In this document: one piece after another, positions 36,761 through 47,300 of the stretch | How positions within the stretch are numbered: the first letter of the stretch is position 1 | Layout of the letters: each line of letters begins with the position of its first letter | Virus record (IMG/VR): IMGVR_UViG_3300021519_000013 | Coordinates: 1 to 53,708 of that record | DNA length: 53,708 nt | Reading direction: 5' to 3' (one strand) | From: a virus | Notes under the pieces: model-generated | The model's input: only the letters and a program-made list of their open reading frames with translations | Databases searched by the model: none | Told to the model about the DNA's origin: nothing | Program-made: the position numbers and the translations under genes

Positions 36761-39700
36761 TTATATTGCGTTATAAATTTGTTGTACACTTGCATAGCTA
36801 GTAGTACTTGAACTATTTGCCTGTAAGAGTACGTTTGATCCTGATATCACTGCTCCATATGTAACAAAAATACTTCCACTTGTACTTACAATTCCGTAAG
36901 TTGCTGCTGTGGCTGTAGTTCCATTATGTACAACCAACACTTCCGCTGTTTGATATTTTGCTCCTGCAAAGTCACTTATAGTCACAATATATTTTGCACT
37001 ACGGAACTTTGTTTTGCTGAATGTGTCCACAGTTGTAAGTGTATTCTGTGTTAAACTTGTATTGGAATTAAATGAGGTTATACCACCGCTGAAATATGTG
37101 CTGGTATTTGCAACCCATACATTACTACCTTGAACTGTTGCGTAAATTGATGGTTGAGAGTTAGCCACCGTGACTTCCGTTGTACCATCTGCTATTGAAG
37201 TTACCGATACTGTAGTAACAATAGTTCTGATATCAATATACGCAGATCCAGCAGGTGGTGATGTAAATGTTAATATTTTGCCTGACACACTGTATGCAAC
37301 ACTTGGAAGTTGTACCAAGCCATTGACTGAAACAATTACACCACTAGTTGTAGTATTTTGACTTAGTGTAAAGTTAGTCTGAGATCCATTTCCAACAAAC
37401 TCATCGGCTGTTATAACTGTGAATACTGCGCCGCCTGAATTCCAATTCGCGCCGTCCCAATATTCCATAAAGTTAGTGCTACTGTTGAAACGTAACATTC
37501 CTTTTTGTTCTTGCCCAACTGGCGGACGAGAGCCAGTTAACCCAACTGGAATCATTATTGAGTCCGTTGCATTTACTTGGAAGGATGTATAATTTGGAAT
37601 CAAATCAGGTGAAATTTTAACACCAACTTGTCCGGTTGCACCATTAGTTACCAGTAGATTGTTATATCCACTGCCATTAACAATTAAATTAGCAACAACA
37701 CCGTTGCCATTTACTACTAAGTTTCCATTAGCAGCTGGATTAATACTGATGTTTGCATTAGCATAAGCATTGATAACATTAGTTCTTGCAACTGGACTAT
37801 TAACACTAGTAGTTCCGTTTACATTAGGTGAGGTAAGATTACCCGCAAATGTACCAGTTGATCCTGAATAGATGTTTCCACCAATGTTGGCAGATTTAGC
37901 AATAGCAATGCCACCTGTTGCAATAACGCTACCATAGGTTGAACTAGATGCATCAGTAGAATTAGCAAAATATACACCACTGTTAATAGTTGCAACACCA
38001 GTTGGATTACCTATGTTTAATGAGTTTGCAGCGCCTGCAAAGTTTAAAGTTGTTGCAAACGTATTAAACAAATCCTGTGTTATCTGAGAGCCAACAACAA
38101 CTGGATTATTAAGTGTTAATGTTCCAGCAGTATTTCCCAATGATATCGCTGATGCATTTGCAAACGCACTAATAGTTGTTGGAGTATTGAACAGACTTGC
38201 ATTTGCAGTACTGGCAATTATATTACCGTTACCGAATAAATTTATACCATTACCAACATTTAATGTTCCGGTTATTGCAGCGCCACCATTGGAAATAAAT
38301 GCACCAGTTGTTAACCCTGCAGAAGCAGTTGAACGCATTGCGTATAATGTACCAGTTGAAGATATAGTAACTGCCGGAGGACCGGTTACAACTGATCCAA
38401 TAGCATTAACATATATGGATACATTTGTTCCTTGAGCAGTATCAGTAAAGTTTTCAGCAGCAATTACTCGCATACCACTTGAAGAAAAAGCATTACCATA
38501 TGTAAATCCAGTGGCGCCATAACCTCTGCCACTGAATGTTACAATATCATCATCTTTTTGCAGTGCAGATGGCGCACTGGGCGTTCCTCTAGATGCTCTA
38601 CCAACATAGTTGCTGGCAGAATTAGTACCAAAAGAGTCAATGCTAATTGAAGTAGATTTGTTGGTTGAGCCAGATATATGAAGAGTTGCATTGGAAAATA
38701 ATGGGGCATCTGTATTATAATTTAATGTTAATAAGTTATCAGCAGAAGCCTGTATTGATCCTTGACCAATTAACAAATTTCCTTGAATATTATGTAAACT
38801 TGTATTATATGTTCCAATATTTAAATTACCACTTGCGCCGATACCACCTCTAACTACCAATGCACCTGTTGAAATACCAGTTGATGCTGTTCCACTATTA
38901 GCAAATATATTACCACTTGCCACAACTGTTGTAAATGCAGCAGTATTTGCAACATTAGCACCAATTGGCCCTGTATGATACCCAGTTAACTGCCCACCAC
39001 TGACAGTTGTTACTGTCGTGAATACACCAGTGTTTGGAGTTGCAGCACCAATAGTTCCATTGAATGGACCATCCAGTGGGCCTTGCACACCATTTACTGC
39101 ATAAATTGTACCAGTTGAATTAATTGTACTTGATGTTGTTATTGTGGTAAACGCACCTGTGCTAGTTGTAGTTGCACCAACAGTCCCGTTAAACGCACCA
39201 TTTATAATACCACCAACATTTAAATTACCAACAACGCCAGCTCCGCCGGCTACTGTTAATGCACCAGTTGTGGTAGTTGTTGATGGTTTATTATTAGCCA
39301 CAGTGAGTGTACCAAGTTTCAATCCATCATATATTAAATTAGCACTTGAGAAGTTAACTGATCCAGCAGCCGGTTCAGTATCAATATTACTGAAAAGATA
39401 CCAGACATTATCTACATGGTTACGTATAAATCCACTGTGCCCATAGACATTAGCAGCACCAGTAAACATGTGACTGTAAAAGCCAATTTCGTAATTATAA
39501 TTTGCAGGATTACTTGCATTCAAGTAAATTAATGGATCATTAATTCCTAAAATTGTGCTGACTTGTGATGTAATATTACCGTAGATATTTCCACCAACCC
39601 ACAAGTCCTTTTGTATACTGGCGCCGCCATTGGTTATTTGTAAAGCGCCTGATGACATACTTGTAGCATTGGTAGCATCATTAATAGTAAGAGTAGTGAA

Positions 39701-41467
39701 TGTACCAACATTAGGAGTAGAGGCACCAACAGTTCCATTATGCGCACCGCTGATATTGCCTTGATAACCAGTTGTTGCTGTTAATGTTGTAAATGTACCA
39801 GTATTAGCAGTAGTTGCACCTACAGTGCCGTTGTGTGCGCCATTTGTTGCACCACTGTATCCTGATGTTGCTGTTAGTGTTGTGAATACACCTGTGTTTG
39901 CAGTGTTAGCGCCAATTGGTCCATTAAAATACGCAATAACATTACCAGCGACATGAAGTGCTGCTTGTGCGTCATCATTTAAATTAATACCAAGTCCTCT
40001 AGTAGTCCATGACCCATACTGCGCACCAGACCAACCCCAAGTAAATTTACCACCGGTCTGTATTGCAAATCCCATATTACCAGCAGGAGTTAAATTTCTA
40101 ATTACTGTTACAGTTCCGGTCTGATAAATGTCAGCATTGCCATCGTTTGCTGATCGTAATAATAGACCAGCATTATATCCACTAGTTGGATGATATATTT
40201 TTAAGTAATCAGTTGTGCTATCGCGCAGGTTTACATCAAGTTTAAATTCTGGACTACTTGTTCCAATGCCAACATTACCGGCAGAGGTAGACAAATAAGT
40301 GTTATTTGTTGAAGTCAGCGTTGTAAAGGTACCAGCAGATGCTGTACCGTTACCAATAATACCATTTATACCACCACTTACATATACATTTCCAGTGACA
40401 CCCAGTCCACCGGCAACAGTAAGAGCACCAGTTGAACTAGCAGTACTTGTTGTGGTTGATGTAATTCTAGTGTTGCCTGAAGAATTATAAAGAAGTATTG
40501 ATCCTGACTCAGTTAAATTAGTTAATCTTAGATCAGCAGTGGCGCCAGTTTTTATTCCAACATAAGATGATGTTGCTTGTATAATGCCGAAACTATTACC
40601 CAAAGTTACAATATCACCAGTGACACCAGTTGCCAATGATAATGCACCTGTTGTTGATAGCGTGGTAAATGCACCTGTATTGGCAGTAGTTGCACCAATT
40701 GTACCATTCATTGCACCATTAACTGCGCCTTGATATCCAGTGGTAGCAGTTAATGTTGTGAACACGCCGGTGTTGGCAGTAGTAGCACCAACAGTTCCAT
40801 TGAATGGCCCATTAAGAGGACCATTATGTGTACCAGTTATAGTAGCACCTGTGTTACCAATATTAAGTGCATTAATTGTTGCGGCTGTTAATGTGCCTGC
40901 AAAGTTAGCAGTACCAGTTGCATTGAGTGTAGTAACTACAGCAGAATTTGGAGTATTTGCACCAATGACTGTATTATCCAAATAACCATTTGTTATTCTT
41001 GCATTGCCACTTATTAAATTAGTAATTGTACTTGTAGTTGATGTTATGTTATTAAACAATCCACCATAGGCATGAACATTAGCATAACCTGCATTGGGCA
41101 CTGTGCCATAATAACTTTCTGCAGTGGTGGCGCTAGTATAAATGAAAGCAAATTCTTTATTGCTTTCGTTCCATAACATTGCAGTATTTGTTTGATTGCC
41201 TCTACCCAGTATTAATCCAACATCATATGTGTTGGAACCACTGAAGTTTCTATTTAGGATAATTGTGGGATCAGAACTTACAACACTTATAGTATCTAAA
41301 CTTGATGTGTTTCCATAGACAAATAGATTGCTTACAGTTAAGTTGCCAGTATATGTAATGGCGGGCGCAAAAAGTCCACCTGTTATAGAACCAGGTACAA
41401 TTTTAGCTGATGCATTGATATCACTATTGTAGACCTGGTTATTTCGAATTCTTGTAAGTGCAGCCAT
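36761..41467 (-). CDS. Giant repetitive tail fibre protein
   Basis: A 1568-residue fibre starting MAALTRIRNNQVYNSDINAS, the largest gene here. At least nine GxxGATTANTGxFTTL repeats are spread along it between other beta blocks (DPTIILNRN, SSTGALTVAGGLGVTGN repeated). The end holds a GxxRP...GMLRFNSSTNFMEYWDG module and a GNGSQTNFTLSQNTTTSG module also found in the 1159- and 135-residue genes. No S74 end is seen. The ATG at 41467 was chosen over a GTG two codons earlier. A late octamer lies 27 bases upstream. Confidence 0.87.
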   Translation of the reverse strand: MAALTRIRNNQVYNSDINASAKIVPGSITGGLFAPAITYTGNLTVSNLFVYGNTSSLDTISVVSSDPTIILNRNFSGSNTYDVGLILGRGNQTNTAMLWNESNKEFAFIYTSATTAESYYGTVPNAGYANVHAYGGLFNNITSTTSTITNLISGNARITNGYLDNTVIGANTPNSAVVTTLNATGTANFAGTLTAATINALNIGNTGATITGTHNGPLNGPFNGTVGATTANTGVFTTLTATTGYQGAVNGAMNGTIGATTANTGAFTTLSTTGALSLATGVTGDIVTLGNSFGIIQATSSYVGIKTGATADLRLTNLTESGSILLYNSSGNTRITSTTTSTASSTGALTVAGGLGVTGNVYVSGGINGIIGNGTASAGTFTTLTSTNNTYLSTSAGNVGIGTSSPEFKLDVNLRDSTTDYLKIYHPTSGYNAGLLLRSANDGNADIYQTGTVTVIRNLTPAGNMGFAIQTGGKFTWGWSGAQYGSWTTRGLGINLNDDAQAALHVAGNVIAYFNGPIGANTANTGVFTTLTATSGYSGATNGAHNGTVGATTANTGTFTTLTATTGYQGNISGAHNGTVGASTPNVGTFTTLTINDATNATSMSSGALQITNGGASIQKDLWVGGNIYGNITSQVSTILGINDPLIYLNASNPANYNYEIGFYSHMFTGAANVYGHSGFIRNHVDNVWYLFSNIDTEPAAGSVNFSSANLIYDGLKLGTLTVANNKPSTTTTTGALTVAGGAGVVGNLNVGGIINGAFNGTVGATTTSTGAFTTITTSSTINSTGTIYAVNGVQGPLDGPFNGTIGAATPNTGVFTTVTTVSGGQLTGYHTGPIGANVANTAAFTTVVASGNIFANSGTASTGISTGALVVRGGIGASGNLNIGTYNTSLHNIQGNLLIGQGSIQASADNLLTLNYNTDAPLFSNATLHISGSTNKSTSISIDSFGTNSASNYVGRASRGTPSAPSALQKDDDIVTFSGRGYGATGFTYGNAFSSSGMRVIAAENFTDTAQGTNVSIYVNAIGSVVTGPPAVTISSTGTLYAMRSTASAGLTTGAFISNGGAAITGTLNVGNGINLFGNGNIIASTANASLFNTPTTISAFANASAISLGNTAGTLTLNNPVVVGSQITQDLFNTFATTLNFAGAANSLNIGNPTGVATINSGVYFANSTDASSSTYGSVIATGGIAIAKSANIGGNIYSGSTGTFAGNLTSPNVNGTTSVNSPVARTNVINAYANANISINPAANGNLVVNGNGVVANLIVNGSGYNNLLVTNGATGQVGVKISPDLIPNYTSFQVNATDSIMIPVGLTGSRPPVGQEQKGMLRFNSSTNFMEYWDGANWNSGGAVFTVITADEFVGNGSQTNFTLSQNTTTSGVIVSVNGLVQLPSVAYSVSGKILTFTSPPAGSAYIDIRTIVTTVSVTSIADGTTEVTVANSQPSIYATVQGSNVWVANTSTYFSGGITSFNSNTSLTQNTLTTVDTFSKTKFRSAKYIVTISDFAGAKYQTAEVLVVHNGTTATAATYGIVSTSGSIFVTYGAVISGSNVLLQANSSSTTSYASVQQIYNAI

Positions 41468-41494
41468 TAACACACTACCCCAATTTTATCATAG

Positions 41495-41502
41495 TATTTA
41501 TT
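41495..41502 (-). promoter_or_regulatory. late promoter-like octamer AATAAATA
   Basis: Minus strand, 27 bases before the giant fibre start, with GGGG as a possible ribosome binding site in the leader. Confidence 0.55.
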
Positions 41503-41525
41503 TGGGTTTTGTGTATTCCAATTAC

Positions 41526-43373
41526 TTACTTTGATTTCAAAATTTCAATTTCAGATTTCAACTCTTTGATTGCCTCAATCAACAATGGAATTATTCTCTC
41601 ATACTTGACCGTCAAATAGTTTGCATCAACTGGAGCCGGACCAACAACTTCCGGAAGAACATTTTGTATTTCCTGTGCAGATACGCCAACTTCACGTTTA
41701 GTTGCATACCCCAATTCATTTGCTACAGAATTTGCTTCATAATAGAAACCGTTTAACTGTCCTACCTTATCCAATGCATTTTCAATATTGCCAATACGAG
41801 TCTTTAGTCTATCGTCTGAATAGTATGCTGTAATGTCACCTGTAAACAAGCCGCCGCCTGACACATAGAAATTAGCACCATCATATGTTAAGCCCGCGCC
41901 ACTTGTTAAAGTACTACCTGCACCAAAATATGCGATTCTAGTATTTGTTCCGGTAATAAGTGAATTATCAACCGTGGCCCAAGTCAGTACCCCAGAACCA
42001 TTGGTCTTTAAGAACTGTCCATTGGTACCACCAGTTAGTGTTAGGTTTGTTTGTGCGCCAAGATTTGTTGCACCGGAAACAGTTAATGCTGACAATGTAC
42101 CAACACTGTTGATATACGGTTGAGCATTAGTAGTTAATGTTCCACCTATAGTAGAAGCACTCATTACGCCAGCAACTGTTAATCCAGTCAATGTGCCAAC
42201 ACTTGTAATATTTGGCTGTGCAGCTGTCTGCAATGTGCCAGTTAACAATGTTCCAGTGTTACCAATAGTTGCACCAGTAATACTGGAATTGGAAACAATA
42301 TTTGCAGCTCTTACTTGGCCAACAAAGTTATTAAATGTTCCACCTGTATTAATATTTCCACCGATACCAACACCACCAAATGGCACTCTTAAGGCACCGG
42401 TTGTTGTACCTGTACTGCCTTCAGTAGCGGAAACAACTAAATTTAGTAATGGGTTAGAGAAGTTCAAGTTACCACTGATAGTAAGATCGTAGTTTGCTAC
42501 GAGATTACCGTTGGGATATATGTCAACTGCATTGATAGTTGCGCCTGCACCTGACTTCACTCTGAAGTTCATTACGCCGCCAGTTGTCTGACTGCTTACA
42601 ACACTGTTTGCACCAATAATTGACAAGTTTAAGTTATTTGCAGTACCAACATTCAAGCCAGCATTATTAAGAACATTTAGATTACCTGTCAAACTTGTAG
42701 TAATAACATCATTACGCATGAACTGACTTGCAGCGATACCTGTTAATGTAGCACTATCATTTGCCTGTCCATAAAATTTAGCATTGGATAGAAAACTTGT
42801 ATTTGCAATGTTTAATCCAGGATAAACTGTCTGGAATCCAGGAATTGGAGTCTTGGGCACAAACGCTGCACTTGCTGACAAGATAGCATATTTGTAATTG
42901 CCAATAGTCATGCTTAGAACGGCTCTGCCAGTGTCTCCAGAATCAATAATTGTTTCAGACGCTACACCTGCTGCTCCGCCAATTGGACCAATGAGCTTGT
43001 AGGTAGCTCCATCAAATCCATATAGCTGTCCACCGCCACTAGCAGTATTCCACCATAAATCACCAATATTACTTGTTACTGTATCAGGTGCAGTGCTGCC
43101 TGTTGTAGTTGAACCAACATTCTTCCAAATAGTACCAGTCCAAATCTGAAGTGTATTACTTGTGGTGTTCCACCATAATTCGCCAATTACTGGTGCTGTT
43201 GGAGGAGTACTCCACGCACTATTTTCCAATAATGTTAGAAAATTTTGTCCAAGTATTGAGCCATAATTAGGGTAGTTTTTACCCACCAGGATAACTGAAG
43301 TTTGTGTATTAATCTGCCCGTCAGGGATTACAATTGGATTCTGTCCATTTGTGTGGGTAATAGTATATGCCAT
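41526..43373 (-). CDS. Tail fibre/spike protein with S74 chaperone
   Basis: A 615-residue protein. The N-terminus (MAYTITHTNGQNPIVIPDGQ, then YGSILGQNFLTLLENSAW and two GELWWNT/GDLWWNT modules) is a virion-anchoring type seen in T4-like marine phages. The middle has SVGTLTGLTVAG/SVGTLSALTVSG repeats. The C-terminus is an S74 chaperone (AYYSDDRLKTRIGNIENAL, EVGVSAQEIQNVLPEVV, LTVKYERIIPLLIEAIKEL). AGGAGC lies before the ATG. Confidence 0.88.
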   Translation of the reverse strand: MAYTITHTNGQNPIVIPDGQINTQTSVILVGKNYPNYGSILGQNFLTLLENSAWSTPPTAPVIGELWWNTTSNTLQIWTGTIWKNVGSTTTGSTAPDTVTSNIGDLWWNTASGGGQLYGFDGATYKLIGPIGGAAGVASETIIDSGDTGRAVLSMTIGNYKYAILSASAAFVPKTPIPGFQTVYPGLNIANTSFLSNAKFYGQANDSATLTGIAASQFMRNDVITTSLTGNLNVLNNAGLNVGTANNLNLSIIGANSVVSSQTTGGVMNFRVKSGAGATINAVDIYPNGNLVANYDLTISGNLNFSNPLLNLVVSATEGSTGTTTGALRVPFGGVGIGGNINTGGTFNNFVGQVRAANIVSNSSITGATIGNTGTLLTGTLQTAAQPNITSVGTLTGLTVAGVMSASTIGGTLTTNAQPYINSVGTLSALTVSGATNLGAQTNLTLTGGTNGQFLKTNGSGVLTWATVDNSLITGTNTRIAYFGAGSTLTSGAGLTYDGANFYVSGGGLFTGDITAYYSDDRLKTRIGNIENALDKVGQLNGFYYEANSVANELGYATKREVGVSAQEIQNVLPEVVGPAPVDANYLTVKYERIIPLLIEAIKELKSEIEILKSK

Positions 43374-43394
43374 CTCTCAAAAGCTCCTACACTT

Positions 43395-43402
43395 TATTTA
43401 GC
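43395..43402 (-). promoter_or_regulatory. late-type element GCTAAATA
   Basis: Minus strand, 21 bases before the start at 43373, with TAGGAGC in the leader. Only the TAAATA core is conserved. Confidence 0.45.
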
Positions 43403-43445
43403 GGTTTACGCTGTATGATTATTTTGTATAATCGGTTGTTATTTG

Positions 43446-44378
43446 TTATCCAGCAAGGGATCCTCTAGTTCCAGTTGCTAACCAAGTAATTAAACTGCTG
43501 CCTTGAACTGCTACACCAGCACTGCCGACGCCGCCACCTCCCCATCCAAATACTCCTGACGGCGCTTCAGCATCGCCACCATCATAGCCTTGATAGCCGC
43601 CGCCGCCTGATGACCCAGGAGCACCGCCAGCTCCACCATTTCCCCAGGGATCAGCACGATAAAATGAGCCGCCATAAGCTGACCCAGCAGCACCCCCACC
43701 GCCACCTCCGGTCAATGAAGCAGTGCTGCCAGCTGACCCCGTAGTACGATAACCACTTATACCACTGCCTCCCGTGCCATTAGGAGCGCCACCACCACCA
43801 CCACCAGCGCCATACGCACGGTTTGATAAGGTTATTTCTACACCCATACCGCCTGAGCCACCACCGCCACCGCCACCATAAATGGTGCCATTGTTCCTAA
43901 AGGAAAGGGCATAGTTAGTGAAAAATGCAGGACCGCCGTTGCCACCAGTGCTGCCAGTACCAGTAGTTGAATTACCACCAGCACCACCACATCCATATAT
44001 AAGACCATTGTTTGTAATACTAATTACAGAGCTTGCAGGTATACTGGATACGTTAAATCCGTAAGTTCCGGTGGAAGTAGAATAAACATAAACGCCACTG
44101 TTAATAGTTATAGTTGCATTTACTTTAAGTGTACCGTTCCAACCGGCGGCAACCATGTCATTATATAAGTTATAATTTGTTGTATTGGCTGCTATAGTTT
44201 TATTAAAGGTAAATGTATTTGCTTTTGAATGTCCTGTATTAAGATCTATAGCACCTGATGCAGTAGCAAATAAAGTTCTAACAATTGCATCGTTCATTGA
44301 AATGGTTGTTGTACCTGTGAGACCCAACTCAACATTAATATCATACATACTGATAGCGCCAGAGGCGGGTAACGGCAT
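43446..44378 (-). CDS. Glycine-rich tail tip protein
   Basis: A 310-residue protein. The N-terminus MPLPASGAISMYDINVELGL is a common start of phage tail proteins. A middle beta region (NATITINSGVYVYSTSTG) precedes a C-terminal half made of Gly runs (YGGGGGGGSGGMG, GAGGGGGGAPNGTGG, GGGGYQGYDGGDAE). It probably forms a fibre tip with a polyglycine core, but is not a simple copy of the three 216-232 residue proteins. Starts just after the S74 fibre gene ends. Confidence 0.8.
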   Translation of the reverse strand: MPLPASGAISMYDINVELGLTGTTTISMNDAIVRTLFATASGAIDLNTGHSKANTFTFNKTIAANTTNYNLYNDMVAAGWNGTLKVNATITINSGVYVYSTSTGTYGFNVSSIPASSVISITNNGLIYGCGGAGGNSTTGTGSTGGNGGPAFFTNYALSFRNNGTIYGGGGGGGSGGMGVEITLSNRAYGAGGGGGGAPNGTGGSGISGYRTTGSAGSTASLTGGGGGGAAGSAYGGSFYRADPWGNGGAGGAPGSSGGGGYQGYDGGDAEAPSGVFGWGGGGVGSAGVAVQGSSLITWLATGTRGSLAG

Positions 44379-44379
44379 A

Positions 44380-47300
44380 TTACTTTCCTTCTAGGCGTTC
44401 AACTTTAGCCGTAAGTTCTTTTATTGCTTCAATTAATAATGGAATAAGTCTATCATAATGAACAGTTAGATACTTGTCATCAATTGGTGCAGGGACTACT
44501 GCACTAGGTAATACACGTTGTACTTCCTGAGCGGATACACCCACTTCATCTTTAATTTCATAACCCAGTGATTGTGCTATATCATTTGGTTGGTAATTAA
44601 AACCGTTAAGAGATACAAGCTTTTCCAAGGCATTTTCTATATTACCAAGTTTTGTTTTAAGTCTATCATCAGAATAGTACGCAGTTACGTTGTTAGTAGC
44701 ACGTATTTCACCTGTTGTGCCACTGCCTGCGGTACCAACGCCAATTGAGTTAAACTGAGAATTTTGTGATGTACTGGTAAAAGTAGTAGCAGAAGCTGCA
44801 TTGCCAGTTGTATTTTGATTAAGTGTTGGTACATCAGATGCTTGAATAGCAGCCATAACAACATTAGTTCCATTACCTCTCAAGTAATAACCAAGTGTTG
44901 TTGCGCCCGCAAAAGCATTTATTGCTGCTTGTGCTGTTGTAACCCCAGTGCCGCCGTAGCCAACACCAATCGCGGAACCATTCCATGTACCAGCAGTAAT
45001 AGTACTGAATGCTGCTGTGTTTGCAGTAGTCGCACCTATTGTTCCATTAAATGCTCCGCTGGTATTACCTTGATAACCAGTAGTCGCTGTAAGTGTTGTG
45101 AATACTCCACTATTAGCAGTTGTTGCACCAATAGTTCCATTGTGTGCTCCGCTTGTATTACCTTGATAACCACCTGTAGCTGTTAGTGTATTAAATGTTC
45201 CAGCAGCAGAAGAATTTCCAATTGTAGTTGCAGTTAAGGTAGCGGCTGTTAGCGTACCCGCAATAGTTCCACTTATTCCAGTTAATACTGTTGATGCATT
45301 ACCAATGGCAGTTGCAAGTAGAGAGGCTGCTGTTAATGTACCAGCAATTGTACCACTTGAACCAATTAGCGCCGCTGTTGCGTTACCAATAGTAGCCGCT
45401 GTTATAGTTCCTGAAATTGCTAAAGAATTTCCAGTTATGGCAGTCGATGAGTTGCCAATAGTAGTTGCCGACAAAGTAGCTGCTGTCACGGTACCGGCAA
45501 AATTAGCAGTTCCTGTAGCAGTTAATGTTGTAAATGCAGCACTATTAGCAGTATTAGCACCTATCGGTCCGGTATGGTAACCTGTAATCTGACCAGCATT
45601 TGTTGTTATTATGGAAGTTGCAACTACCGTATTTGGCTGAGTTCCACCTAATGCACCATTTAATGCACCAGTAGCACCAGCTGCCACTCCAGATACTACA
45701 GCACCAGTAATTTGACTATTCCCGGACCAAAGCTGAATAGTTCCTACAGTTAATGAGGTCGATGCAGATACTGTAGTAAATGCGCCAGTATTTGCAGCAT
45801 TTGCACCTATTGGTCCATTATGATAACCTGTAATTTGTCCACCGCTGCGTGTAATCAGTGAAGTGAACACCCCACTATTTGCTACAGTGCTACCAATAGC
45901 AGGAGCAGTACTTAAATCCAGTGCACCTGCCAATGCAATAGTTCCAGAGTTAGTAATTGTTCCACCACTTAAACTTAACCCACTGATAGGAGTTGCACTT
46001 GCTATAATACTCTGTACAGTACCGTATCCCGCATAGGGCGATCCATTTGGCCAAGTAATGCCGTTTGTGGTAACAAGATTTCCGCTGATATATGTATTTG
46101 CCGTTCCAACAATTAACTTGGTCACACCATTAACATCTGCTTTGATTGCATAGCTGTTAGCAGGATCAAAATAAACAGTACTGTTACCTTGAGTTAATGA
46201 TACGACTGATGAAGTTGTAGTCAATATACGTACTTCAATGATATCTGTTGAAACAGGGGCTTCAGTAAATGATAAAACATTGCCAGTAATAGTATAAACA
46301 GTGTCAGGAATTTGCGTAATACCGTTAATGCTTACAATAGAACCACTGGTAGTTGCATCTTGTGACAATGTAAAAGCAAGTGTTGATCCATCACCTGTAA
46401 ATGTGGAGCTCACAATTTGTGTTTGTGTTCCTCCCAATTGATTCCAGGTAAATCCATCATAAAGTTCAAGTGCGCCCGCAGCACTGTTGAATCTAATCAT
46501 ACCTCTAGTTGGTGCTGCTGGTCTACCAAATGTAGTTCCCACTGGCACTTGTAACGCAGTAGTAGTGTTAATATTGACTATACCATTCCCATTGGGGATA
46601 AGATTAATATTACCATCTGCATTAACAGCAGATATTGTATTACTGTTTAGATAAAAGTTAGCAATGTTTCCTGATGTTGAAGAAAGCGTAGTAAATGCAG
46701 CCGTATTTGCTGTGTTGGCGCCAATGGGACCATTAAAATATCCAGTTAACTGTCCACCATTGGTTGTAGTAATACTAGTTGCCACTACAGAATTAGGAGC
46801 ATTGGCACCAATTGCTCCTGTATGATAACCTAGTAATTGATTACTAACAGTAAAGTTTCCTGTACCTGTTAAAGTTGCAACAGAGTTAGCGTTAGCAAAC
46901 CATCTGAATAATTTTGTTTCATCATGAACACTATTCCAAAGAACGCCTGAAGTTAATCCAATGGCATAATCAACACCACTACCATCTATCTGAGGCCAAA
47001 GTGTAATTTTTGTTCCTGCACTTCTTGAGGAGGTACTTGGATCACCAAGCCCAACATTTGCAAAATCAATTCTATTGCTTGTAGCACCATTTAATGTAAG
47101 CTGGCCAACTGTTGTACTGCCCGCTGCTGTAGTTGTTATAGTTGTAAATGTACCAGTGTTGGCAATATTGGCACCAATTGCACCTGTTAAATAACCTAAT
47201 ACTTGTCCACCTGAGCCACTTGCAATTAAATTTGCACCGGATATATTACCAGTAGCTGTTGCAGTGGTAAACGCACCTGTATTTGCAACATTAGCACCTA

